The notes under the pieces are model-generated. The model made no database searches. It worked only from the letters and a program-made list of their open reading frames with translations, and was not told the DNA's origin. Position numbers and translations under genes: made by a program. A stretch of DNA of 64,000 nt from Xiphophorus maculatus (Eukaryota > Chordata > Actinopteri > Cyprinodontiformes > Poeciliidae): contig NC_036460.1 in the NCBI RefSeq assembly GCF_002775205.1, positions 1,409,001 to 1,473,000 of the forward strand. The letters are read 5' to 3'. Position 1 is the first letter of the stretch, and the number at the start of each line of letters is the position of its first letter. This document shows, in pieces, positions 34,101-45,792 of the stretch.

Positions 34101-37100
34101 CCTAGCTTAGCGCTGCTGTTAACTTTGAAAATGTTTAGCGTTCCCTAAATACATTTTTCTAGTTAGCATCAATGTGGTTGAGGTTAGCGGTGTTGGAAGC
34201 ATGCGTTAACATTAGCAGATCAAATATTTATTTTTAGCTCTTAGCACAGCTAGCCTTTTAGTTAGCAGTGCCCACCACTGATAACCGCCCATTCAAACTG
34301 TCTCCATAGTAACCGCATTGCTAAAATTACGACCCACTTGACCTCCATGAAGATCAGTAGTCTTCCTCTCTCTGGAGGATGATGGTCTTCAGTCATTTTG
34401 GAGATGACCTTTAACCCTTCCAGTAACAATGGCTGCCGTCTTTCCACCCTGGTGTTGTGGTGAAACACCACAGTCTGCCCGACCCGTCCTGACCTCTGAC
34501 CCTGTGGTCCGTCTGCAGATCGGCGGCTGGAACATGACGGGTCCGTGGGACAAAGACAACTTCATGGAGGTTCTGAAGATGGTGTCGGGTCCGTACCGAG
34601 CCCAGCCGTTCTTCAGCGTGGGCGTCAGCACCGATCCCAAGAACTCCAACAGTAACGTCATCCAGGTACTGATCCGGTTCCAGACGTGTAGACTAACGAG
34701 TTCCTGACCTCCAGGTAAAACCGCTCACCTGCTGCTTTGCTCTCCAGGTGGACCAATCAGGGCTCTTCCTTCCGTCCCGGGACTATTACCTCAACAAGAC
34801 GGCCAACGAGAAGGTGAGGCTCCCTGCAGGGGTTCAGTGGCCCGATACGGTCTGCCTGTGGTTCAGTGATCCCTGGTGACCGGGTTGATGACCCGGTCCG
34901 CCTGTGGTTGCCCTGCAGGTGCTGGCGGCGTACCTGGACTACATGGTGGAGCTGGGGACGCTGCTGGGCGGAGAGAAGAGCGCCACCCAGCTGCAGATGC
35001 AGCAGATCCTGGAGTTTGAGACGGCGCTGGCCAACATCACCGTTCCACAGGACCAGCGCCGCGACGAGGAGAAGATCTACCACAAGGTCACCATCGCCGA
35101 GCTGCAGGTGAGAGCCGGGTTCTGATTGGTTCTGAATGACATGAAAGAGAACTTTGGACCGGTTCTGTTCTGTGGTTCAGGTTCTGAGTCCGGTCCTGCT
35201 GAAGCTCAACCAGATTCTGTAATGGATTTTGCTGCTGAAGGCTGCAACAGACTTTTTCCTTCCATTCAACTTTCTATGAATATGCCTGAATGCAGCACTT
35301 TATGAACAATCATCAGACTCTTGAAGGATTTTGATTGATAATCTTAAGGCTGCGGTTATCCCTGTTGCTTCCTTTCCTACTGCACTTTTTCCTTCCACTC
35401 AACTTCCCCCTTCTATAAATGTTTACCAGCGCCCTCCTGTGGTTTCAGTTTGGACGGCAGCAGAACTGATCTGATATAATCCAGTTTATATTTAGTTTTT
35501 TTCAGCAGCTGTAAGTCAGAATCGACCAGTTCATGTTTTTTTTTTGTGTGTATTTGTGATGGACTCGGGTCGGCCGCCATTGGTTGGGGTCAAAGGTCGT
35601 GTTTCTTCCCTCTGATCTCTGCAGGATTTAATCTCTAATCTGATGGGAAAGCAGAGAGCTTTCAGCTCTGTGCCGCGCAGCATCCTCTGTCCTTCAGGCC
35701 TGTGGATGCTTCAGGGTCACCATGGCGACTGTTGCCATGAGCCGTTGCTATGCGCCTGTATCTGTTAGATAACAGGTTGTTGCATAAGCCAGAGTCGGTC
35801 TGGTTGTTTTGGACCGTGGTGCTGCTGCTTTACCTGCAGATTCTGATCAGATTTGATTCTTAATCTCCGTCCTGCATCAGAATAATCCAGAATATTGGGA
35901 TTAAACATCAGCGCAGCTCAGGGAAAACACAACTCTGATCAATAATCTGTCAGAAGTCATGTGAGCCATTAAATAACTTATTTTATTAATTCAAATTACA
36001 GAACATTAATGTAAATGATGTTCTACATCAGCAGGTGTGAACGGATGAATGGGAGATTAAATGCGTCACATTTCAGCATCTGACCCCCTAAAAGTGCTAA
36101 TAGTTATTTCCCTCTATTTACTTAAAAATAAATGTAGATATTTATCAGTATTTTTAAGTGAATTAAAAAAAAAGTTTTTACACGTTTGTTCAAACTGAAA
36201 CCATGTTATGATAGTTTGAGAAATAATCTGTGAAAAATTTTATCTCCCTCCTGAGCTGCTTCCCTCTGAAGAAAACCACCAAAAAACAACCAATCAGAGC
36301 CAGGAGGCGGGGCTTAGCTCTGTTACTCAACCTCATGTTGTCATTGCTAACTGTGTGGCGTTCAATGTCCTGGATATTTTTCAGAGTTAAGAGCGTCGGG
36401 CTTAAAATGTTGTTAAAATCTCCAGTTGGGATTTTCCTCACATTTCATGGCGTCCTGATTTTCAAACGGCCATTTTTTACTTCACAGAAAGTAACAGGTT
36501 CCACAAATATGTAAAAATGATTTTTTTTTTAAATGAGTCTCATACTGCAGCTATAATAATAGTCACCTGATTGCAAAACATGCATCTGTGAACAATAATA
36601 AAACAAATGTAATAAAATTTTGAAAACGTCTATGTGACCACCTCCCCCCAAAAACCTGCAGCCCTGGGCCGCTGCCCTGTCTGAATTGGGTCCAGCTCTG
36701 CTGCCTCCTGCTGGTGGGAAACGGTAGGAAACCTTCTCATTTGTGTTTTTCTGAATGTTCAGGTTCTGCCTCAGCGGGGATTATTTTTGCCCTGCAGCAC
36801 GCTCATATTGCTGAGCAGTCTGGATCAGCGTTACATGTCTGGTTTCCATGGCAACCTGCAGCCGAGGCTCATGGGAAACGTAGTGCTGAGTGTGGCCCCT
36901 TCCTATTTTGCAGCTGCTGGCTCCAGCTGTGGACTGGCTGGACTTCCTGACGTTCTCCCTGGCTCCTCTGGACCTGAACGACACCGAGCCTGTGGTTCTG
37001 TACGCCAGAGAGTACCTGCAGCAGGTGTCCGAGCTCATCAACAAGACGGACCGCAGGTATCTGCTGCTGGTCCTGGAAGGGCCCGGCCCTCTGACCCAGA

Positions 37101-40100
37101 CCACACACTTCCACTCCACAACGCCAAACAGCTTCTGATCCACAGGCAAAATATGTACAAAACATTTAAATTTACTGTTTTTTTTTTTTCTTGTTACATC
37201 CATTTACCACAAATGCTGCTTTGTACCTTCAAATTTTAGACTTTATTATAACTTTATTAATCTGATGTTGAATCAGACCATGCTGTACTGTGTTGATGTA
37301 GCGCTTTAGCAGAATTAATTTTGTCTTGATAAGAAAATATGTGATTTTAGATTAATCCCATCATTTTTTTAAATCTCAAACTATATTTTATAATGATTGA
37401 AAAACAAATTAAATTTATGATTAAAATTATTTTTCCAATGTTTTGTGGCCCTCTACCATCTCCTGCGGCCCCCCCATGGGGTCGCGCCCCTCACTTTGAG
37501 AAACGCTGCTCTACCTGGTGTTTCAGTCGCTGACGTTCCTGCTGCCGTTTCGCCTCTAGTCTGCTGAACAACTACATGATGTGGACGTTGGTCCAGAAGG
37601 GCGTCGCCACCTTGGATCAGCGCTTCGAGAACGCTCAGGATAAACTGCTGGAGAGTCTCTACGGCACCAAGAAGGTACGTCTGCTAATGCTAATGCTACC
37701 TCACCTGAGCTCAGTTCACCTGCTGACGGCCCTGTCTCTTCCAGATGGAGGTAGGAATTCCCCATGGTTGGTAATCCTCATCCCTGGGCTTTGAACTGGA
37801 AAAACCGAACTGGTTTAAAGTGGTTTCTTGTGTGTGTTGATGGTTCCAACTGGTCCAGTTCTTCTGTATTTACTGGGAACACTTGATTCTCTCCTGTTGT
37901 AACTGGTTCTCACTGGTTCAGCTCTGCTCTTGATGGAAAGCAGGAGTTAAACATAATTTCGGAGATGAAAGTCTGAAAGGATGTTGAATGATTCTGTGGT
38001 AAATAATTAGCTCCAACCTTCTTAACCTGACAGGTAATATCAAAATAAAGTCCTAAGCAGTGGTGGGTAGACTTCCTCTAATCTAATGGAGCTAATATTT
38101 TGTTGAGTGCTTTATCTAACATTGAAACTGTTTAGCACACGTTGCTTCCCATAAATTAATTTTTCCAAATAATAAAATGTGAAGCTAAAATTTAGAGGTA
38201 TGTTTTGCATTTTTGCTAGCTTTGAAAACCTTTAGCTCACTTAGCTTCCCCTAAATACATTTTCTACATACATTCTAAATCTCTATTTTACTTGGCTGTT
38301 TTGTAAAAATTCGCTTTAAGAAAGTTCAACATTGTTTTGAAATTTTATCGACTGTTTAACTTTATGCTTTTATTTTGAAATGGGGAAAGACTGTTTACAC
38401 AGCAGTTCTGTTTCCTGTCCCGTTTTAATTTTTTCCATTTATTTCAACTCCAGTTCTCCCATTACCCAACCTGCATTGGGAACACCTTGACCCGTTCAAT
38501 CTGGTTCTGTTAGGTTCTAACTGGTCAGAAGAGATTAGAATTATTTTGAATTACTTTAAATTTACCAGCTTTGCGTTAAGGTGATGAACTATGTCTGACC
38601 TGGGTTTTAGTCGCTTAATGAAGGTGGACGTTTCTTCCTTGAATTAAGTCATGTTCCTAAATTGAAACGGTCATTTTTACCCCATTAGCCTGTGAGAACC
38701 AGTCCACCTTTTCTTCTTTCTTCCTGTCTGCTGCTGGTCCTAACATTTCTGCTGCAGCTGAACCCGGTGTCTCTTCAAGCTGTTTTTCTCAGGCACTGAG
38801 GATCATCTTCCTCTGGATGATTGGGAATCACTGAAGCATGTTTCCATAGAAGGCAACTGGTCTTCCTGAAGATGGTTCTCATCATGAAACCTCCTTCAGT
38901 ATTGGTTATGGATTGGGATGTTCAGATCCTTGCACTAATTAGGTTTTTGAAGTCACTCGACTAATTCACCTCTTCCTGATGTAGAAGCGCTTTGGATGGA
39001 GGTGAAACCTCATCGAGAAGCAAACCGAGACCAGCTGCCCTAGACTGAGGGGCTGTAGGTTGTCATCACCTGAACCACCGATGTAACTCACCAAGTTGGC
39101 TATGCTCATCCTGGTTTTAATGGTCTCTTCAGTCCTCTCCTGTCCATCAGTGGACATAGTCTTCTGTAATGGACTCTAATTCTTGTCTAATTTGGGTTTT
39201 CACATTTGTGGTTCAAAGTGAAGAATGTTTTGTTGAAACTGGTTTTGGACACTGGATTTTTCTTTCATCACTGCATGCCAGTGGTTCTTAGAGGCTGGCA
39301 GGCTTGACCTCACCTCTGGTTTGGCTGAACATCATCTCAGCTGACCCTACCTTTCTCTATTACTGCCTGTAACTGGCTGCAGCCACCTCCACCCGGACGC
39401 AGTCAGCTCCAGTTGGTTGCGGTCGGCCTCAGTTAGCTCCAGCCGGTTCTAACTGGTCATCTTTTTGCAGTCCTGCACCCCACGCTGGCAGACCTGCATC
39501 GGGAACACCGACGACACTCTGGGCTTCGCTCTTGGTGCTCTCTTCGTTAAGGCAACGTTTGACAAGCACAGCAAAGAGATTGTAAGTCCCTGTGTGTATC
39601 TGTTGCCTTGGTCTTTGTTGGTCCAGGAGGTCCCACCTGGTTAACTTCAGCTCTCGTCCCATCAGGCGGAGGAGATGATCAACGAGATCCGCTCTGCGTT
39701 TAAATACTCGCTCGACCGTCTCAGTTGGATGGATGATGAGACGCGACAAGCTGCTAAGGACAAGGTACGTGGATTGAGTCTTAGGACTACCAACAACATT
39801 CAGACATGTCATTGATGATGCCTGCCTGACGAGTTGTTGTCATGGAGACATGATGTCCTGAAGGTACTGGTGGTGTCTGTGTCTCTTGGCAGGCAGACGC
39901 GATCTACGACATGATCGGTTTCCCAGAGTTCATCCTGGATCCCAAAGAGCTGGACGACGTTTATGACGGGGTGAGTGACTGGTGTCGGGACAGAACATGG
40001 CTCACTCATGTTCTGGTTCAGATGTTAAAGTGGACCTCCTCTGGCCCCTGCTGTTGGAGATGTGTCATTACTTCATCTGGGCTCTGTTTCAGTATGAGGT

Positions 40101-43100
40101 GTCGGACGACAGTTTCTTCCAGAACATGTTGAACTTCTACAACTTCTCAGCCCGAGTGATGGCCGACCAGCTGAGGAAGACTCCCAACAAAGACCAGTAA
40201 CCCATAAACGCACCTCAGAACATTTTCAGATCCTCCTTTCACCCAGTTTCACCCAACTATGTAGCTTCATCAACAGAAAATCATGAAGCACCTTGATAAA
40301 ACCTGAACACACACTCTATAGGCTGAGTCCATTCCCATCAGGTTGTTTGACTTATTTTGAGACTGACTCCAATTCAACAGCAACGTAGGAACAATACAAA
40401 AAAAACATTTTATGCAAAACCTTCAGCTACACACTGATTCATTTTTGTATGTGTAATCTTTAAGTGATGACTGTTTACTGATTTCCATTAAATCTGTTAT
40501 GACAAACATCGGCAAACACAACCAGCCAGGAATGGAAACGGGAACTGGACTGAGAAAATGTACACAATGTGCAGAGTCACAGTTTCAGTTCTTATGGGTC
40601 ACCACAAACCTGTTCCTGGGTTTCTAGGTAACAAAGCATTGTGCTGATATGAAACCGGTCTCATTTCATAGAAATGAACCTTTGTTCTGTGATCATATCA
40701 GGGTCTGACTTCAATTGAGCCAAGAAAATCTAAAAGGCATTGCTTCTTTGTAGAAAATCTGTAAGAAGGTCTGTAAACCCATCTCTTGATGTTTTGGTCA
40801 AGAACTGGACTTAAACACACCAGCACACTGTTGCTTCTGGAGAAATGAAGAATGTTTGAAACCCGACAGATTGAATTATTAAATCCAGTTTGTCCTTTTT
40901 TCCTCTTCTCCTCCTGCAGGTGGAGCATGACTCCTCCTACAGTTAACGCCTACTACATGCCCACTAAGAACGGCATCGTCTTCCCCGCCGGGATCTTGCA
41001 AGCTCCTTTCTATGCCCACGACCACCCCAAGTCTGTTTCCCTCCACATCCACCCTTCTTCAGAATTTCACTTCATGTTGTTGTCAAAATATTTTAAACTG
41101 AATGAAATGGTTTTGTTTTTCAGAGCGTTGAACTTTGGCGGTATTGGGGTTGTGATGGGTCATGAACTTACGCACGCCTTTGATGATCAGGGTAAGGACA
41201 CCTACCTAATGTGTTGCTGCTCTGAAGCCCTGTATGTCTTAGAAATAGTCCACAAATGTTGTCCTTTCACTTTATTGCTCTAAAAAAGAAGAGACTGAGC
41301 AAAAAGGGCATCCATGGTAGGACACCAAAACACACTTTAGTTCCTTCTCCATTGTCAGATCTCACTGTAGCTGGTTAATGTCTGATTGGGTTCTAGCCAA
41401 GTTCGGTGCATCTCCATTGGCAGCAATGTGGATGGTCCCAATATGGAGCCCTGTGGAAGACGAACAAGCCCTTAGATTAACAGAGAGGCTCCTGCCTGTG
41501 AGGTCTGACCCATACCAGGACAGAGTTATACCACTAAAACATCTGAATCCCTTGAGAATTCAGTTATAAGAATGTTTGTTTAAAAAGTCTTGAAAGGGTT
41601 GAGATTAAAAACGAAACTCCTCATACATGTCACAAGTTTTTAAAAATGTTTAGGAGTCAATTAAAAACCTCTTTCTCCAAAACTTTGGATAGAAAAGGCA
41701 GCATGGATTTTTGGCTTGCAGTTGGAGGGAACAGTTGAGTTGAGGTGGAAAATGAAACAGCTTTAAAATGTTAAAATAACAGTTTCCTTTAATCTTTACA
41801 GGCCCTGCTAATTGAATCCAGATATATCTCAATAAAGGCAAATCTTAACCATTTCAGCTCAACTACCCTCTGGTAGCTTGAAGTCTACCAGAGGGTGAAA
41901 TGATTGGACTGTAACTGTAATATTGTCAATTCCTAATATTCTCATAAGCTTCTTGGAGCACATTGTCCTAATGTACGGTAAATAGAGTTCAAGTAAAAAC
42001 ATTTAAGAAAAAAAGATGAATGGCTCCATCTGGTGGCCAAAGTTAGGAAGTTAATATTCAAGTGATTTGGCACCCTGTCGGTGTCTTCTTCTGACATAAA
42101 AACATGAGAAACACAAATATTACATCCTAAAAAACGTTTTCATGGAAACACATTTCTATGCTGGTCCAGTTATTTTTATAGCACATTTCAGTAACAAGGC
42201 AGTTCAAATTGCTCTACATCACAAAAACATCATGCATTTGACAAACTGTAATGCATAAACATTACATTTTGTCGAATATCAACATCAAAATAATCAAGCA
42301 ATTATACATCAGTTTTGTTGTTCAATTTTCCACTTCAGCAATCTGATGGTAGTTGAAAAGACATCTCTTTACCTGCAATTCAGGCTGTGGTATCATCAGT
42401 GAGAACTTCTTGACTGTGGTTATGTCCACACTGCAAGTCTTGATGCTCAATTCCAATTTTTCCTTGCACCAATTTTTGTATTTTTTGGTTTTTGCTTGGT
42501 TGGTCAGACTAATTACATGCAGCTGTAATCAGACTTCTGTGTGAACGGTTCACGACCCCAAAGCAACCCACAACCCACCAAGCATGGATGTCACACAGCA
42601 GCGGGGTTTTTTTACGGCAGTAATAATGGATGCTATCGTCTATGGATGGATTTCTAAAGTTATTCAGGAATGGGAGCCCACAGCATGATCACCAGATCAG
42701 AACAAGACGATGGAAACTGATTAAAAAGAAAGGCAAGCTAACAGCAACGGCTGTTAGTTTGGCTCCAAACAGGCTGTTAGTCTGTTTGGATGTGGAGTTG
42801 GACCAGGAGTTGTGGGATTGGGATCCGATGCACATCACTGAGATTTTTTTCCTAAGTTCATAATTATTATAATTATAAATAGTTTGTGTCTGAATTTACT
42901 GCATCTGGTTTCTTCTGGTGAAGAATTAAGACTCATGTCTCACATTAATAAAGTAAAATTTGGATAGAATTTGACGTGATCATTCAGACTGCAGATACTT
43001 TGAAAACTATTGGATACATGCGGTGAAAAGATCAGAATTGGGTCGTTCAGACGCCAGTGAAAGTCTGACCACATCCCAAACCCTCGGCTGAGGAAGAAGA

Positions 43101-44948
43101 GGGTACGGCTGTTGGACTTCCCTTCATGCAGTCCTTATTGGTTCCCAGAGGAGATTGATGATGATGTGAAAGTCAGAGATGTGAGGAAACCCTCATTCTA
43201 AGAGATTTGGAGCTAGAACAGGACAAACATGCCACCTGGACCCTTTCATAGCTTGGTTCTCAGTGCTTAAGGTCCAGACTGAGTTTCAGTCTAAAATGCT
43301 TGAAGTTGATTCAGAGCGCATGTTGTGTTTTAGAGTTCTGATGCAACACCAGGCTATTTGAGACCATCTTCTTGTTCATCAGGTCGGGAGTATGATAAAG
43401 AGGGGAACCTGAGGCCATGGTGGCAGAACTCCTCAGTGGAGGCGTTCCGACAGAGAACAGAGTGCATGGTGGAACAGTACAACCACTACACCGTCAACGG
43501 AGAGCCAATCAATGGAAAACAGACACTAGGAGAAAACATTGCTGACAACGGCGGACTGAAAGCAGCTTATCATGTCAGTATGCGCACAAGCTGTACCGTT
43601 GTATACTACAAGCACCTCAAACCGCTGAGTTTTCTTGTTAATGTTCATGCTATAATTTGACGTCATCAAATGAAACGATATTTTTCTTAAGGCATACCGA
43701 TCATGGATCCAGAAAAATGGAGAAGAAAAGAGACTTCCTGCAGTCAACCTAACTAATGACCAGCTCTTCTTTCTAGGATTTGCTCAGGTGAGTTTCTTCC
43801 AAAAAATTATAAAAACTTGCTTATCTTTCCAGTAAGATTGAGTTATGCAGGTATTGATACTCAGCAAAACATCTACAGCAGAATGACTGAAAATGAAAAG
43901 AGCCACAGTTGTCCAGTCCTTAACTTGATTGAAATTCTGTGTTGGGGGATTTGGAGAGATGTACAGAAACCTCAGTAGAATCAGAATCAAATTCATTTGT
44001 CAAGTTTGTGCATGTAAACTATCAATTTGACTTTGGTTATACTTGTCTCAAATGTTAATCAATAAACAAATATAAACTGTAGAGACTGCTGCAGTCTCTG
44101 CAGCACTACCTTAAAGGTGAAAGACTACACAGTTTGTGCCCAACATGTGTGGGGTCTGCAGAGATGCTACCTGCCCTTTTCCTGACACTAGACCAGTTCA
44201 AGTTCTCGATTGAGGTAAGGTCAGTCCAAATGATCCTCTCTTCAGATCTGACTGGTCCCTGCAGTCTGGATGATTTTTGTGGACGATCCAAACCACACAG
44301 TGATGGACCAACAATAATGAATAATGACCATGGAGGAGACGACCAGCAGCCTGTGTGTAAGATTGGAATTCTTGAGTTGCTGCAGAAAGTCTAGTCTCTG
44401 CTGGATCTTCTTCTGAACAGCGTCGATGTGTGCGGACAATCTCAGGTTCAGACGAAGGGTCAATCTTAGTGACAACTGGAAGTGATCGACAGTAGACAAG
44501 GTGATCCACCTCTAGTCTGCACTCATCACTGACTGAGGTATCATCTGCCAACTTTAAGAGTTTCCACAGATAGGCCTGCTGAGATCCAATCAGAGAGAGA
44601 GGGGGAGAACCCTGGTGGTTCAGGATGACGTTTAGTCCCAAGTTGGCAATGTCAACTAAAAACAATGTGAGAAGTTAGAAAGTCAAACAGAAAACAAGTA
44701 TAAGTTACAAGTTTTGCTGGTCATCTGAGGTTGGATATATTGTCCTGATCTATGAACCATCTCTCTTTCAGGTGTGGTGCTCGGTTCGAACACCAGAGAG
44801 CGCTCACGAGGGCCTGGTGACTGACCCTCACAGTCCCCCCAAATACAGAGTCATCGGCACTCTGGCCAACTCGCCGGACTTCAGCCGCCACTTCAACTGT
44901 CCGAAGGGCACGCCCATGAACACTGGGAAGCCCTGCGAGGTCTGGTAG
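22156..44948 (+). CDS. ece2: Endothelin-converting enzyme 2 (M13 zinc metallopeptidase)
   Basis: This gene encodes a type II membrane peptidase of the neprilysin/ECE family that cleaves big endothelin and other regulatory peptides in secretory compartments. Nineteen exons give 763 aa: 22156-22188, 29213-29299, 32028-32163, 33301-33516, 33599-33723, 34519-34665, 34748-34813, 34919-35107, 36914-37056, 37560-37674, 39471-39581, 39666-39764, 39893-39970, 40093-40196, 40920-41030, 41124-41191, 43383-43573, 43692-43787, 44772-44948. The start MSVALQDL matches the ECE2 N-terminus, and YKRATL follows in exon 2. A transmembrane helix spans about 59-82. The zinc site is HELTH (600-604) plus the glutamate of GENIAD (E660), and the protein ends in the family's CEVW. 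Length matches vertebrate ECE2 (about 765). Similarity is closer to ECE2 than ECE1 (for example [10 protein letters not shown] and [14 protein letters not shown] segments). Which teleost ece2 copy this is cannot be decided. Confidence 0.95.
23215..23700 (-). repeat. Dispersed fish repeat in ece2 intron 1
   Basis: It starts with an (AATAG)n-like tract and TTGATTCCCAAGGGGAAATTGCTT, then a region reading CATAAAGCCTGATGGCAACAG and CTTCCTGTGGCG. These phrases are widespread in fish genomes, in my memory as the 3' end of a retroelement read backwards. Orientation and family are tentative. Confidence 0.45.
23771..23845. repeat. 17-bp GC-rich minisatellite
   Basis: Four tandem copies of GCCCCAACGTACCGGGG, the second with three changes (to GCCCCAATGTACCCGAG), plus a partial fifth. 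Located in ece2 intron 1. Confidence 0.9.
25878..26105. repeat. Probable MITE-like dispersed repeat
   Basis: It contains GGGGCCTCATTCATAAAAC at the left and GCGCACCTTTCCTTTATAAA further on, phrases familiar from short non-autonomous elements with CCTCAT.TATAAA ends. Terminal repeats were not delimited. Located in ece2 intron 1. Confidence 0.4.
26865..27110. repeat. Dispersed repeat, related to 17607-17775
   Basis: A block with GTCCACTGATTATTGCCA, GGCCATGTTTGTTT and AAAATTTCCCATCTGA is followed by a partial second copy of its left half (GGCCAGTGGAAGTCGGAGATC occurs at about 26837 and again at 27038, the first with one change). Located in ece2 intron 1. Confidence 0.6.
29415..29465. repeat. 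Perfect 22-bp hairpin, 7-nt loop
   Basis: The left arm 29415-29436 starts GGCCCCCCGCTGAGAG. The loop is TTCACTA (29437-29443). The right arm 29444-29465 is the exact reverse complement. The arms are about 86% G+C. It lies in ece2 intron 2, 116 bp after the exon 29213-29299, in otherwise ordinary intron sequence. Confidence 0.95.
29802..30040. repeat. 121-bp tandem duplication in a dispersed fish repeat
   Basis: Two head-to-tail copies (29802-29922 and 29923-30040) each contain a doubled GTGGGGTCAGGAGGGTCGCTG followed by CCCATCTCCAGCTAAC and CACCCTGGACAGGTCACCAG. The flanking CCATCCATCCATTTTCTAAC (29776-29795) is the usual border of this repeat type. Confidence 0.85.
33731..33744 (+). promoter_or_regulatory. 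CTCF-like motif in an ece2 intron
   Basis: CCAGCAGAGGGCGC is a full match to the CTCF core consensus, starting 8 bp after the exon 33599-33723. Binding is inferred only. Confidence 0.4.
33736..34260. repeat. GCTAA/TTAGCT-rich repeat in ece2 intron 5
   Basis: It carries the same phrase set as 6130-6620 (CACTAAGCTAAAAGTTAGCT, TTAGCTTCCGCTAAATACA, TTGAAAATGTTTAGC). A further shorter copy is at 38080-38290 in intron 10. Confidence 0.55.
38080..38290. repeat. GCTAA/TTAGCT-rich repeat in ece2 intron 10
   Basis: A short member of the same family, with GTGAAGCTAAAATTTAGAGG and TTTAGCTCACTTAGCTTCC. Confidence 0.5.
42160..42240 (-). mobile_element. L2-like LINE 3' tail fragment
   Basis: TATAGCACATTTCAGTAACA and AGGCAGTTCAAATTGCTCTA are the reverse complement of the 3' UTR of the L2-like element near 60090-60140. 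Only about 80 bp remains. Located in ece2 intron 16. Confidence 0.6.
44198..44665 (-). pseudogene. LINE reverse-transcriptase 3' remnant, antisense in ece2
   Basis: The minus strand encodes an ADDTSV catalytic-like motif (the YADD region) followed by [18 protein letters not shown] and WSITVWFGS. The latter correspond to the C-terminal part of fish CR1/Rex-type reverse transcriptases. The parts fall in two frames, so the copy is broken by indels. It occupies most of ece2 intron 18 in antisense orientation. Confidence 0.65.
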
Positions 44949-45786
44949 AGGAGCGAAGAGGACCGGTGGTGGTGATACGGAGAGGTTAATCAGGTCAATC
45001 GCCGCATTGGCCGCTGTTTTAGTGTCTTAGATTCTGCACGACCCCGTGTTGCGTTCGCGGCCCATGTGTAATCTTTAGTTCATCAGTTACTCGGCGACGA
45101 TCAGACTGACTTCCTGTCTGGAAACCGAATGGCGTCGTTGGACTTCAGAGACGTGACGGACCGATGGCGATGAAGCCGCTGGAGGGGGGCAGTGTTGCTG
45201 ATGTTTGCTTTATCACCGTTAATATTAATGGTTATTTGTGGTTGTATTTTGTACGAGAGATCTCTGTATCTTCGTCTATCACTGTGATGACCTCATACCA
45301 AACTGGCCCATAACTTCCCTTTGTGTGATGAAGCTGTCGTTTGATTGGCTGGATGTCGGGAGGTGAATGAGTACATTTGTAAGAAATCAGAGGATTTAAA
45401 TGATCAATCTGTACAGTTTGAGGTTTTATTATGCACCAGATCGCTTTAATGTTTAAAGATCTATGTAATGTTTTCATTAATCCCACTGACGGCCAATTGA
45501 ACGGACAGTAATTGGCATTAGTCTTGGCTTTAATCATAAATGTGAGTTTTGCCTTTCTTTTCATTGTCGTTGATCCCCATTTTAAAATATTTCATTTCTT
45601 TTGTTTGTCTGTCACCTTGAATCCAAGTGGAATTAATCACCATTTTATTTGTGACAGTTTCACAGTTGAGTCCTTTATAGTCCACTCTACCTAGAATTCA
45701 TGTTAAACTCAGAGGTTAGTGACTTTTATTTCTTCAGCTGTGAGGAACAATGTGCCATGATCCAGAATGTTGCCTTCAAAGTCCAA

Positions 45787-45792
45787 AATAAA
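45787..45792 (+). terminator. Poly(A) signal of ece2
   Basis: This AATAAA, 839 bp after the ece2 stop codon, is followed by GT-rich sequence (GAGTGTGGCTTAG) about 35 bp on. It is the first well placed signal I see, so the 3' UTR is probably about 850 bp. Confidence 0.5.
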